This document shows positions 1-11,300 of a stretch of 64,000 bases of DNA, one piece after another. The translations under genes were made by a program, and so were the position numbers. Source of the stretch: Ailurus styani (taxonomy: Eukaryota > Chordata > Mammalia > Carnivora > Ailuridae); assembly GCA_002007465.1 (NCBI GenBank), contig LNAC01001797.1, positions 1 through 64,000 of the forward strand, read 5' to 3'. How positions within the stretch are numbered: the first letter of the stretch is position 1; each line of letters starts with the position of its first letter. The notes beneath the pieces were generated by a model that had not been told where the DNA came from, searched no databases, and worked only from the letters and a program-made list of their open reading frames with translations.

Positions 1-658
1 AGTCCCTCCCGTCTCCTGGTCTCCGGCCACGCTCCGAGCTCACCCGGCCTGTGACTGAGTGCCTCTATCTCTGGCGCGGCACCGCTTAGAATCTCCAAAC
101 CTGGCAGATCCTGCAGCCGCTCCCACACCGCTGCTCCCGGAGGAGGAAGGTGAGTCTCTCCGGGTCTGCCGCCCGTGGGGTCCCCGCTCACAGATCAGTG
201 GCCCGGCTGAGCTTCAGATCCCAGCCCAAGGTAACCCCGAGCTGAGAGACACCTCAGCTCAGCTCCGTCTCTCCCGCCGGCTTCTCTCTGAGACCTGGGA
301 GCTCGGTCGCGCTCAGACACCCCTGGTCTTTTTGTGTCCCCGTGGGTCCTGAGNGGGCGACGTCCCTCCGTGGAGCCGACTTCTCACAGTTCTGAGTCTG
401 TGCTCTGCTGCTCGCTCCCTTGCCGGCAGCCGGCCCCTCCCCCCGGGGTCTATCTTCCCGTCGCCGCAGATTCACTTCTCCGCACGTCCTACCTTCCAGA
501 AAGTGGTCGATTTTCTGTTCCTAGACTTGCTGCTCTTCTTCTCTTCGATCTCCGGTAGAATTTGTAGGTGTTCAGAATAGTTTGATAGCTCTCTGGGTGA
601 ATTCCTGGGACCTGATGATAATCGGTCTCCTACTCCTCCGCCATCTTGCCGCTCTCCC
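1..658 (-). mobile_element. L1 5' UTR (intact 5' end, element continues left)
   Basis: On the minus strand the block starts near 658 with GGGAGAGCGGCAAGATGGCGG, then GAGGAGTAGGAGACC, the 5' end of carnivore L1. It is strongly GC- and CpG-rich compared with its AT-rich surroundings. The YY1-type motif GCAAGATGGCGG lies at 639-650. The 5' end is complete, so the element may be full length; its body lies outside the window. It is in AADAC intron 1 in the sense orientation of that gene. Position 354 is an N. Confidence 0.85.
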
Positions 659-1357
659 TATTCTTTCTTTATAAGAGTATTGGCATGCAATTTATTATGT
701 TTTAACTAACTAACAACAAAATAAATGATTTATATCATGTATGTGTATCATTAAATATAATGATCAAAGAAATTATAAAATTTTAAAAAATTTAAATCAT
801 AAGCATTGTGAAATATTTGGGAATTAAACTGATAATAATCCATTTATAATTTTCTAATTCATGTATTGAAAGGTCATTTCCAGTTATCATCCTGTTTCAG
901 TTAGTCTAATGTCTCAGACTAATTTGACCCAAAATCAATAACATTATGATATGGACATATATTGAGGAATTGTTATTAGATTTTCCTGAAGTTAAGAAGT
1001 TAGTTACAGTCAAGGGATGAAAGACATCATGCAATCAACTAACAGAGTGATGACAGACAGATTGATAAATACTAGCAGCTTCATAATATATATGTATTTA
1101 CATGTATATATTGTACTATTTATATTTATACAGAGTTGTAGACATTATTAATATTTATGTCTAATTCAAGTCCAAATCTGTATTCATATGCATATCCACA
1201 TCAAAGTCTGTATCTATACCTATAAATACTTATAAGTATTTTAACAGAAGTTTGACATGAACATGATTTTCAATATTTATTTTATTCAGTATTGCCAATG
1301 TTCAACTGAAAATTTTTTTCATACAATTATATCTAGCTGTAAAATTACAAACATCCA

Positions 1358-1554
1358 GGGGTACTTGGGTGTCTCAGTTGGTTAAGCATCTGCTTTTGGC
1401 TCAAGTCATAATCCCAGGGTCTTGGGACTGAGCCTGCATCCATTGGGCTCCCTGCTCAGCAGGGGGCCTGCTTCTCCCTCTTCCTCTGCCTGCCACTCCC
1501 CCTGCTTGTTCTCTCTCTCTCTCTGTCAAATAAATAAATAAAACATTTAAAAAA
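1358..1554 (+). mobile_element. CAN-SINE
   Basis: The tRNA-Lys-derived head (GGGTGTCTCAGTTGGTTAAG), body and AAATAAATAAATAAAA tail are present. Imperfect duplication ACA(A/C)ACATCCAG flanks it. It lies in AADAC intron 1. Confidence 0.9.
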
Positions 1555-1744
1555 TGACACACATCCAGTGATAACACAGGCAGTTTTATGGAGATAGATA
1601 TAAGTAACAACCATACTTATTGTTTTTAATTTTTTCCAGATTTTTGCTTATACCCATTCAATTCTTGCTAAGACCTGATACGTAGTAATATATTCCCAGA
1701 TTTTCATTTGAGTACATTGTGGTGGGAGAACTTAAAAGATCTGT

Positions 1745-1850
1745 TCCTGTCCATGCAGGCAATAAAAGCTGGATATGGAATTCAAGCCCAGGTCTTACTC
1801 TGGAGCCAGGTGTCACTCCTGACTAGCCAATATGCCGTCCCTTAATGCCC
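1745..1850 (-). repeat. MIR fragment
   Basis: The order AGCTGGATATGGAATTCAAG, CCCAGGTCTTACTCTGGAGC resembles the antisense MIR core (AGCTGGGATTTGAACCCAGG). Confidence 0.45.
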
Positions 1851-3508
1851 ATTATTACATGCCTCTGAGAGACTAGGCAGAAACCTAACTCTCTAGTCAT
1901 CTTGGACCTGGCCCAGTGTCTAGTGGAATTGTGTATCCCATGGCCAGCTGCATTTCCCAAACTACTCATGCTACACCTCAGTAGGTGTTCAACTATCAAG
2001 CAAATATCCCTTCTTACTGGTGCCCAGCAACTGCCCCAAAGAGATATCAGTTGTTAGACTCACAAAAAGTACACACTACCAAGAAATGACTGCCCTCATG
2101 TTACAGTTGCAGCCAGAAGGGAAGAAGTTCATAGAGAGTAAACTTCGAATGCTTAGTCCATGCCTGACAGGCTTTGGGAGACCAATTATTCTAGCTATGA
2201 GTATGCTCCATGACTTCTCCATATTTGGGGTATACTCCCCACACAGACAGCTCTACCTATGCTGACCATGCTCCCAACACTTGGGTGTCCCCTACCTGCT
2301 CCTCTCTACAATTACACAGAGTGGAGACTCCTACCTCCAGCAGACCATCTTCTGTCCTCTTTATTTCTACATTATTTTTACAGAGTGTTAAATAATATCC
2401 TCCATGTTTCTGCTGGGTATTATTTTTGTACAAGCAATCCAACCAATTAACAAAAGTGCTTGAAGAAACTGCATAAATATCAGGTTTGCTAATTTTAAAT
2501 GTCCACATAGAAAAGTAATAGATCAGAAGCATTTATTTACTCAATTTTAACAAATTTAAAATTTAAAATTTCTACAACCTATGACATAAAGTAGGTGTCA
2601 TAGAAGTAATTATATCTAAATATGCTAATTTAGTTTGCCCTTTAGTTTAAATCAAAGTTAAGTACAGAAAATATAAGGCCCTCTTTTAAAACATAAATCA
2701 CTGGACTCACATAGTTTAACTTCAAAAATGAGACTGGGTAGTTCAAATAAATATTTTTTAAATGATAGAAAATGGTCTATGTTATACAAGTTAAAAATAA
2801 GAATTTAGTTATGAAAATAGTAATTATAACATGTTGTGTAAGACAGTACTAAGTATAAAATTTTGTAAAATGACTTTATAATCTTACAAACTTTTGTATC
2901 CTATTAGGAAGTGTAATAAATATATAACAAAAGACTAAGAAATTACCAGTGTGTTAAAAATAATGTTCAGTGTTCTGGAGTCTGAATTGAATCACAGCGA
3001 TTTTACAGTTTCTTTAATTGTCTTTCCTTTAGTGAACTGATGAATTAGAGCAATAGCTTAGTGGATATATCTTCTTAGATCAGTTACTGTTTTTTTTACT
3101 AACTCTATACCCTAAAGGGAATATTTTATATAAATTTGAAATATCAAATAGTAAAGAGGGAAAATTCCAACCAATTCTGGAATTTATATCCCTAAATTTA
3201 TGGACAAAATTATTTCTTGTATCTTAATCTGTCATACAGAAATCTTTTCCCCTAAAGGAAAAATAATAAAATTGAATTTCCAAGCATTCAAATTTAAGAA
3301 ACCGTGCCTATGCCATTGGTTGTACCCAAGTTAGGATTTTGTTTAGGAAGTGTAGGTATTTGGCAATTTGGAAACTGAAATGATTGTTGGGCCTCAAAAT
3401 GTCCACCCTCTACAGGCCAACCAGTGTATCTTTGAGGTCACAGTATTGAAAACAAGTAAGCTGGGCCAAGTGTAAACAAAAAACTGAGATGATAAAATCA
3501 GCATTTTA

Positions 3509-3693
3509 AAAAAGACTTTTATTTATTTGACAGAGGGAGAGATCACAAGGAGGCAGATAGGCAGGCAGAGACAGAGGGGGAAGCAGGCCCTCCACTGAGG
3601 GTAGAGCCCGATGCAGGGCTCGATCCCAGGACACTGAGATCATGACCTGAGCTGAAGGCAGAGACTTAAACCACTGAGCTACCCAGGCGCCCC
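3509..3693 (-). mobile_element. CAN-SINE
   Basis: This is an antisense copy ending ACCCAGGCGCCCC. A 14-bp duplication AAAATCAG(C/T)ATTTT flanks it at 3494 and 3695. Confidence 0.9.
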
Positions 3694-3740
3694 TAAAATC
3701 AGTATTTTAAAAAATGGCTTCAAACCTAGGAAGCTTCAAA

Positions 3741-3850
3741 TTGTGTTGTGATAAGCACTGAGTGTTATATGCAACTAATGAATCATTGAACACTACATCA
3801 AAAATTAATGATGTACTATACGTTGCCTAATTGAACATAATAACTAAAAA
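3741..3850 (+). mobile_element. L1 3' tip
   Basis: The text GTGTTGTGATAAGCACTGAG near 3743, ATGAATCATTGAACACTACA and ATTAATGATGTACTATACG is the terminal part of carnivore L1 3' UTR, followed by an A-rich end. Confidence 0.65.
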
Positions 3851-4803
3851 TACAATTTTTACATATTCTAAAAAAAATTGTCTCAATGCAACTAAGGAAA
3901 ACCTTACATTCTGGTATTGTGGTGGAAAACACTTTTCACAAATGCTTATAATCTCAAACCCAGGATGGGTCTGACAGCATTATGTTATTTGCCTACAATG
4001 TTATTTCTTACCAAGACTAGATGCAACCCCCTAGTCCTTTCACGGTAATGCTGAGCAATCTATTACAGTTGGCATTTTAGTTAACTATATTTGATATTTC
4101 TATTCAAATATAATTCACCCAAGGAGATAATGCACCAAAAACAAATTGACAGGTGATTGTATTCCATGACTTCCATTTATCTTCATCATTGGATTATCAA
4201 AAGTGTGAATTACTATTCTTTATCTTAAGGTCAAATTGATCAGCGAAGCACAAAATAGGACCCGATGGCTTTAAATTCAAGCAGGAAACTTTTGGGTTTT
4301 TTCTTTTTGGGGGAGGAAAGGAGGAATGGCAAAAAATTGGCTTCTTCATCAACGTGTGATGGATTTTACAAAGGCTTGGAAAGATGTCATATTATAGGGT
4401 AATCTGATGTGTTTAGTAAATAAATTCATTTGTTTTGGTGATACTCTTTCATTCTTGAGAGTACAAATATGTATAAATTGTAGCAATTTTTTAACTTAGC
4501 ACAAAAACTGAAAGAAAAAAAATATATTGATCCCACCTCTACTTCTCAGGACATTCTTGTAATAGTTTGTCCAGGAAAAGCCATTCAGTCAAATAGAAAT
4601 AATACAAAAGTTGTATATATGATATTCATGCAAGGTACTAGGTACTGTAAGAAAAATAATAACAGTTTCCAACACTGTTGGAAGTATTTTTCCATGAAGT
4701 ATTTACATGAAGTAAATGAAGAAAACATATTAGAAACAAATTGCTACAAAGTGCATGAAACATATTACATAATACTGCAGAATGGATTTTAAAAATAACA
4801 TAA

Positions 4804-4939
4804 GATCTCGGGGTCCTGGGATCGAGCCCCACATTGGGCTCCCAACTTGGTGGAGACCCTGTTTCCTCCTCTGTCTGTCTGCCTCTCTGCCTACTTGCAA
4901 TCTCTCTGTCAAATAAATAAATAAAAATCTTAAAAACAA
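4804..4939 (+). mobile_element. CAN-SINE, 5'-truncated
   Basis: The head is missing; it starts at GATCTCGGGGTCCTGGGATC and ends in AAATAAATAAATAAAAA. ACATAAG at both ends suggests the duplication. Confidence 0.8.
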
Positions 4940-6364
4940 AACATAAGAAATATCACAAAGGAACAAGGTACATATTCATGGAAGATACAGAGGGATATTT
5001 GAAGGTGTGATCACTAGTCAAAAGGAAGGGGTGACCAAAAACCAGTACTGGTAGAAATTAGAAAAGGAATATTAAAAAAAAGAAAAATAATTTCAGAAAT
5101 AAACACCAAATTAAAAGAAACCCAAGGTATTATATATGATAGAAATGAGAAAAACAAAAGGAAGGAAAAATGCAGAAAAGATTAAAAAGTGACATCATCT
5201 TAGACACATACAAAGAGGACTGTATGTGTATTTAAGTATGTATGTGTAAGTATATATACACACATAATTAATCTAAATAATAAAAGAAAACAAAGCTATG
5301 AACAAAAATATTTTATTTTTTAAATTTTTTCCAAAATAAATACTTTAAATATTTCAAGAATTTACAAAAAATTCAATTTTCAAATTGAATTCAAGAAATT
5401 TACAAAAAATAAGACTTGAAGCTATATTCCAGCGGAACTAACCCAAATTCAGCAACATATGTGCTAATAAAATTACTACAAATGACCAAATCACTAATAA
5501 GAAAATGAAAATAATATATGCATTGAACTTGTTCAGAGCTACATTCAATTCCAGAAGAGACCTAAAAAAAATCTTAAAAAATGCAAGGAAAGAGATAATG
5601 AGCCAACAGTTTAATACCCAGACTAACTGTCCTTGAATTACTGTTATTTTATTTTTGGCTTTATTTTGTTTTGTTTTGTTTTGTTTTTGCTATAGAAGGC
5701 GACTTACTACAGAGATGTTTAAAGGAGATCAGAAATGATTTCAATTTCACACAGTGAGCCTTGTTAGAAAAAAACACAGGTCTTTGAGGGACAGCGTGGA
5801 CACGGTGGGACAGCCAGCCAACCAGATGCCCCATCACCTTAGTAGTTCACACTTTCACAACTGGAAATCGTGTGCATCCAGTGTCCCTTGGCTTTTTTAC
5901 CAGATGACTTGTGTACAAATATTTCAACACGAGTGCATTTTCATGTCTGAGTTCAAGATTATTGCACAGAATTCTATAACTCACCACTGCGTTTTTCAAC
6001 CCTACCATTTCTGAAGTTCTTATTATTAAAAAAAAAGTGCTTCATTGTGGCAGCATTCATGCCATGAAACTCTGAATAAGATTTGTATTGTCTTCCTGTC
6101 TTTTAATATTTAAAAGACTATGTTTTATCTTTTAATATTTAGAATTAAAGCTACTTGACTACTTCCTCCATACTCATTTTATTAGAGGTCTGCATTAAGG
6201 AATAGTTAAAATATTTTTTAAAAAAAATGTTTTAACATCAGCAAGCAAGCTTTAAGAACAAAATTTCCAAGACAGTAGAAATTTTTAAAATAACAATAAT
6301 ACAAAAATTATATTCTCCTGATTAAAATGTTAAATTTTCAGAGTCAATAAAACTCTATACTTAC

Positions 6365-6502
6365 CAAATCTATTACAGTTTTTACACATGTGGTCACAAA
6401 CAGTAGTTTCCATGGCTCTACAAAATTATCTGGGAGAGGTATATAAATATAATATGCCACAAAAACCCCCACCATCAGAAGCAAAAGAATCTTTCTTCCC
6501 AT
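6365..6502 (-). CDS. AADAC: AADAC coding exon 1 (rest of gene lies left of the window)
   Basis: Read on the minus strand from ATG at 6502 this gives 46 residues, MGRKILLLLMVGVFVAYYIY then IPLPDNFVEPWKLLF and ending KTVIDL, followed by a GTAAGTATAG donor. Human AADAC starts [20 protein letters not shown] and TPLPDNVEEPW and also has 46 residues in this exon; AADACL2 exon 1 is likewise 138 nt. The Kozak context is ATCATGG. Residues 4-20 form the ER signal anchor of this type II membrane esterase, which hydrolyses arylacetamides and esters in liver and intestine. No exon 2-5 sequence was found between 1 and 6364, so intron 1 is longer than 6.3 kb. The exon is in the same orientation as AADACL2, about 24 kb downstream of it. 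Confidence 0.9.
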
Positions 6503-6655
6503 GATGGTTCCCTTCTGCTCCTTTGACTTGGCAACACACTAAGTACAATTTCATCTGCTGAAACTTATACCCACGGTTTGGCACCATCATAGAGTATTAT
6601 CTAACTTTCTGAATACAGATTTTACTTCTCAGTCTGTCATTTCATTGGCTGTACA
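6503..6655 (-). promoter_or_regulatory. putative AADAC 5' UTR and proximal promoter
   Basis: Upstream of the AADAC ATG on the minus strand there is a TATAAG-like element at 6569-6564 and a CCAAT box (AGCCAATG) at 6649-6642. That spacing would place transcription start near 6535-6540 and give a short 5' UTR of about 35 nt. Only the motifs are seen; the assignment is inference. No CpG island is present. Confidence 0.3.
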
Positions 6656-6960
6656 GATACAATTAAACTTAGTAAAAGTACAAAGAACTTTATTGTCTCC
6701 AAATTTTTTAATATCCAACAGCCTTATTTTGTTGCCAGACAGTCAGTAAACAAACATTTTTTGTGCACTTACTAGGTTAAGAAAACTTTAACTATTAAAG
6801 AAAAGGCTATAATAAAATATAGAAACTCAGTATATGCTTCGAATAAAAATCTCAGTGGGGAAGAACAAACAGATATTTTAAAAGTATTGAGAGCTTTTAT
6901 AAAGTAAGGTAGGTATGGTCGTATGTATTTTATATTACTTTTAATATCTTGCTACTATTT

Positions 6961-7159
6961 TTTTAAAGATTTTATTTATTCATTTGACACAGAGAGAGAG
7001 ATTACAAGTAGGCAGAGAGGCAGGCAGAGAGAGAGGAGAGAGGAGGAAGCAGGCTCTCTGCTGAGCAGAGAGCCCAATGTGGGCCTCGATCCCAGGACCC
7101 TGGGATCATGACCTGAGCCGAAGGCAGCGGCTTTAACCCACTGAGCCACCCAGGCGCCC
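6961..7159 (-). mobile_element. CAN-SINE, mustelid-type
   Basis: A full antisense copy with TTAACCCACTGAGCCACCCA. A 17-bp duplication AATATCTT(G/T)CTACTATT with one mismatch flanks it at 6943 and 7160. It lies 0.46 kb upstream of the AADAC ATG and shares unusual variants with the copy at 53448. Confidence 0.92.
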
Positions 7160-7176
7160 AATATCTTTCTACTATT

Positions 7177-8947
7177 GAACCTATCTGTAAATAATACCAA
7201 TTATGTTAAAATTATGCAATAATCATGCAGGGAGCTAACAGCTTTAGAGCGCTTACTGTGATCCAAGAAATTGTACTAAAACAATGAAACCTTATTTAAT
7301 TCCAAAGTATTATTGTCACGTGAGAGAGAGAGAAACTGAGGCAGAGGAAATTTCAGAAGCTTGTACAAGCTCATTCAATAGTATGGAGTGAAGCCAATAC
7401 AATCCTCCTCCATAAGAATATGTGAAACACTCACTTGTCCCAGTCTTCAGATAACAGATAAGTAACTGAGACTGAAAAGATTATGTAACTTGCCAAGGTT
7501 AGACACAATCAAGTAACAGTGTCAGAGACATTCACTGTTCACTAAATACCCGTGTGCACTTGTAATTTTTAGATCCCTTCTCTTGATGTTAAGTGAGGTT
7601 ATGGAACTTGTGCTGGCAAAAGGGAGCTGATAGAAAGTCACGTGTTGTTTCCAGACAGAAGATCGATAAGATGTGGAAGCTATCTTTTGAAATGGTAGGA
7701 TCACAAAATATAAGTAGTTTGGGTTGCTAGGGGGCCCAAGGATTTAAATGCTCAAACCCCATAAGAGTCTTCTCTTGGAGCAAGTAAGTTTCACAGTGAC
7801 TTAAAATGTGTGATGTAATCCCCGTATCACTTTAAATATATTGCATCACTTACTTCTCATATCGACAATGGAATGCAAGAACTAATATTATGAAAGATTT
7901 CTTTCTTTCCCAGAGTCACATCATTTTATATCTCCAAAGCTATCAGATCCTCCGGCTCTGAGGTCTTTATTCTTGATTCTCTCCAAATCAATGAGAAGTG
8001 GAAATCCATAGGAGCTGGTTATGTCCATACAGTGTCACCATTAATTTTATTCAAAAAATGTATTTAACTTTCAGGACTTGCATCTCTTTTTACCTACCTG
8101 TCTGTCTTTTCTCTCTAACTTCTCACTGGGAAGGTACTAACATCAGTTTTTCTTTCCATACTAGTTTCATCTGGGATACAGATTTATTTGAGGTATAATA
8201 AATCATTCAAGAAAGTTGAGAGGATTTTAATATATAGGGCATCTGGATTAAAGTATAATTAATGCTTCAGTTACTTGATAACACATCAAGTCTCTACAGT
8301 CCATCTTGACAGAAAATCATATCTAAAGAGTTTTTAAAAAGACAAAATCAAAATTTAATGAGAATTAACAAATCATGTGATTTCTTTTTTTCTTTATAGA
8401 AAGCCCCCCATCACAACTTTATTTTTCTACAATTTACATAGAAATCCTAGGGAGAAAATCTAAGAGTGGTTTCAAACATCAGCTAATACTGCTCAGTGAC
8501 TTGCTCCTGATTCGCTTTCTTTTCCATTTCCACACTGGTTATTCCAAACAAGTTCCATTCCAAATCCTCTACCAGCATCCAACATCAATGTAACTGCCTT
8601 CATTCAATGTGCCCGACATGCTGTTAGGTGCTGGGAATGCAATGATGAAAATATTTTTTCTGAATTCAAAAATCTCATCTCTATGCGTGACATATGTTCA
8701 AGTCAAAACTCCTCCTTGAGGAGGGGAGGAGGCTAAAGGAATTTTATAAATTTTGAAATTTTTTATGAAGGAAGATAAATATAAGTTAGATAATATGCAA
8801 ATTTTAAAGGCTTATGGCGAAGATCATACTGAGCCACATGTTTGGAAAGAGGGTGATGGGTTGGTGAGTCTGAATACCATGCAAACCACCTTATCTTCTC
8901 TCTATCCCCCTTTTTGACTTGTTTTAAGTATATTATAAACAAAATTT
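7177..8947. other. intergenic, no gene seen
   Basis: Between the SINE upstream of AADAC and the unidentified retrocopy there is AT-rich unique sequence, a weak MIR-like stretch near 7320-7520 and the L2 fragment near 8600. Nothing coding is supported. Confidence 0.5.
8590..8690 (+). repeat. L2-like fragment
   Basis: CTTCATTCAATGTGCCCGAC and GGTGCTGGGAATGCAATGAT resemble the L2 3' end (GGCACTGGGGATACAGCAGTG). Confidence 0.45.
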
Positions 8948-8959
8948 AAAAGAAACCAA

Positions 8960-10567
8960 CTCTTCTTCCTAAAACTAAAAGCTGCCAACCCATGAGAGTT
9001 TTTATGTGGTCACCCACCACCGAATGTTTGGGAAAAGAAAAATCTGTCTCAACTCCTGCCAGGAAGGAGCTGCTGGGAAACAGAGGGAGGGCAGGTGGAG
9101 TAAGAGCAACTTGGGTGTTGGTGAGTTAGCGCCTGTGAACAATGCACTGGGAAGTGTGGAGATCAGGTCCTCATGTGGAATCTATTTCCTACCTGCACTC
9201 CTCCCTCCACATGACCTGGAGCTTTGATTTTGTGCTAAGCCGAAGGTTTAGCATCACCAAGTTCCTGAAGGGTTCATTGAGCCCCTCCTCAAAGACTAAT
9301 GCCCCAGTGTAAAAGTGTCATTTGGGAGCTTTGAAAGGTTTTCTTTCACCTTACTTTCCAGACTGTGATTGTGTGCGCTTCTGCTTCTCTGGGTATGTTC
9401 TGCATATTCCATCCTCCCTTCCACTTCACGCGCTCCTCAAAATTCTGTTACTTTACATTCAAACTACCTGGGCTTCATCAGAGCTGAGGTTGTGGCATGG
9501 TCCATTTCTCGATGGTGTGTACAAATAGGCTGAGTCCAGGAGGTAAACTGAGGAATGGAGATGGTTTGGAGATGTAAAGCTATTTTATTGTTGAGGCCAA
9601 AGTCGCCACAAAAGCTGGATCATTTTTTTGGAATTTAAAGTCACTTTGATTTTTTTTCTTTTAACAACTTTACAACGAAATATGTTACAGCATCATGATC
9701 CATTGTGGCTGAAATCTGTATAAGGAAGTCTAATTTATCTAAACGGTGTCAGGCGGGATCCCTTGTGTCATATGAGAAACAAACTAGCAAAATGAGGTGA
9801 AACTGACTATGTGCGTTGGGGGTAGGGGGTGTTGTTGTAAACCAAGAGAGATTTCTTAACGAATCTGTCTAACAAATACATCTGGCTTTGGCACCTTTTT
9901 TTTTTTTTAAGATTTTATTTATTTATTTGATAGGGAGAGAAGCAGCAAGAGAGGGAACACAAACGGGGGGGTGGGAGGGGGAGAAGCAGAGGGAGAAGCA
10001 GACTCCCCACTGAGCAGGGAGCCCAATGTGGGGCTCCATCCCAGGACACTGGGATAATGACCTGAGCTGAAGGCAAACGCTTAACAACTGAGCCTCCCAG
10101 GTGCCCTGGCTTTGGCACTTTTGCTGACATTTATTTCAGAGTATTGTGTGAATTAGTTCAACAAACAGGATGGCTGTATTTTGTTGTATTAAAAGTACTT
10201 TCGATGAATTTTGAATGTATTTGTTTTAGCATTTTATTGGATTTTTCTAACCTGTGTTAACACCATTGAACGTGTATTTCTTAAGAATATACAACCCTCT
10301 TGTGTCATTAAAGCATTACTTTAACTGATAGGGAATACCAGAAGTTTCTCAATATAGCTGTTCATTAAATAGTTAATTAAAGATGTGTATAAATGTTGCA
10401 AAAAATCCAAATAGATTGCTGTCTCTTTAATACAGTTTTCAGTGCAATTAAACCAAGACATGTCTTTAAAAAAATGTATTTAACAGGTTTCGCACTTTTA
10501 TAGATGATTTTGCACATACCTTTATCAACTTTTAAACATTAATAAACTGTTTTTAAAAAATAAAAAT
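8960..10567 (+). pseudogene. retrocopy of an unidentified polyadenylated transcript
   Basis: The segment is bounded by a perfect 12-bp direct repeat AAAAGAAACCAA at 8948-8959 and 10568-10579. Its right end has AATAAA at 10541, then an A-rich tail from about 10555, which is the signature of L1-mediated mRNA retroposition in plus orientation. A CAN-SINE at 9898-10106 inserted later with its own duplication. The body is GC-richer at 9050-9550 and AT-rich, 3' UTR-like, at 10140-10550. The longest frame (9006-9227) resembles no family I know. It is probably a 3' UTR or non-coding RNA; the parent gene is unknown. Confidence 0.65.
9898..10106 (-). mobile_element. CAN-SINE inside the unidentified retrocopy
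   Basis: Antisense copy with poly(T) start and CCCAGGTGCCC end. The duplication TGGCTTTGGCAC is seen at 9883 and 10107. Confidence 0.9.
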
Positions 10568-11224
10568 AAAAGAAACCAAAATAAAATATCCATAATATAC
10601 TACAGTTAATAAAAATTCCCAGTTAGCTATGAGTTTAATTCTATCAAGAATACCTTGTTTAGTGAAAATTGGATATATGAAAATTTAGTTCTTCATCTTT
10701 AAGTTCTATTTCTTGGTTTGTTTTTGCTACAATATTACTAACTTAAAAACATAAGGAGAAGAAGATTTCTAACCCAAATCAGTGAAGATAAATTGAGAAG
10801 CAATACGAAGAGAGAAGCCTACAATCAGCAGCCTCTTACAAAGAAGCTCCAGGAAAGCTAGTTGCTCAGAAACATCATGTTGTGGCCAGGCCAACGCAAA
10901 CTGGTAGTTGAAGAATGCTAGAAAGCAGGAGTTTGGATTCTGTCTAAGAAAAACCAAAACCCAAAGAACCAAATAAAACTTCCATTCTATTCTATTCCCT
11001 GTAATAAATGTGCTTGGCTTTCTAATACAAAGCGCCACATCAAAACACTACATTGTGATATTATGTTGAGCGCTTTATGGGTGAGGTAACTGCAACTTAT
11101 ATAATTATTACCTATATGATATAATGAAGATTCCTGATGCAAGATTCTATTCATGTAGAACACAGGCATACTGATACTTAAACTTCACAGTTATTGTTTA
11201 GGTTTAAATTAGGTAATGAAGTTA

Positions 11225-11300
11225 GGGAACTTCGCATAGGTTATGACACATGATAGTCATCAATAAATGATAGCACCATAGTTAATGTTATTGCTGTTGT
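11225..11300 (+). repeat. MIR 3' end
   Basis: ACACATGATAGTCATCAATA then AATGATAGCACC, followed by ATT repeats, matches the MIR 3' end (CATAGTAAGCGCTCAATAAATG). Confidence 0.45.

Larger units (their letters stand above)
659..6364 (-). other. AADAC intron 1 (part), AT-rich, repeats only
   Basis: This is non-coding intron sequence containing CAN-SINEs at 1358, 3509 and 4804, a MIR-like stretch, an L1 3' tip at 3741-3850, and A-rich sequence at 5050-5500 that resembles old L1. A GC-richer block at 5745-6030 is not explained by any repeat I recognise. No AADAC exon is visible here. Confidence 0.6.

Noticed and set aside
1..658. CpG-island promoter of a host gene
   Set aside because: The CpG-rich block matches the carnivore L1 5' UTR and ends at the L1 start, so it is transposon-derived.
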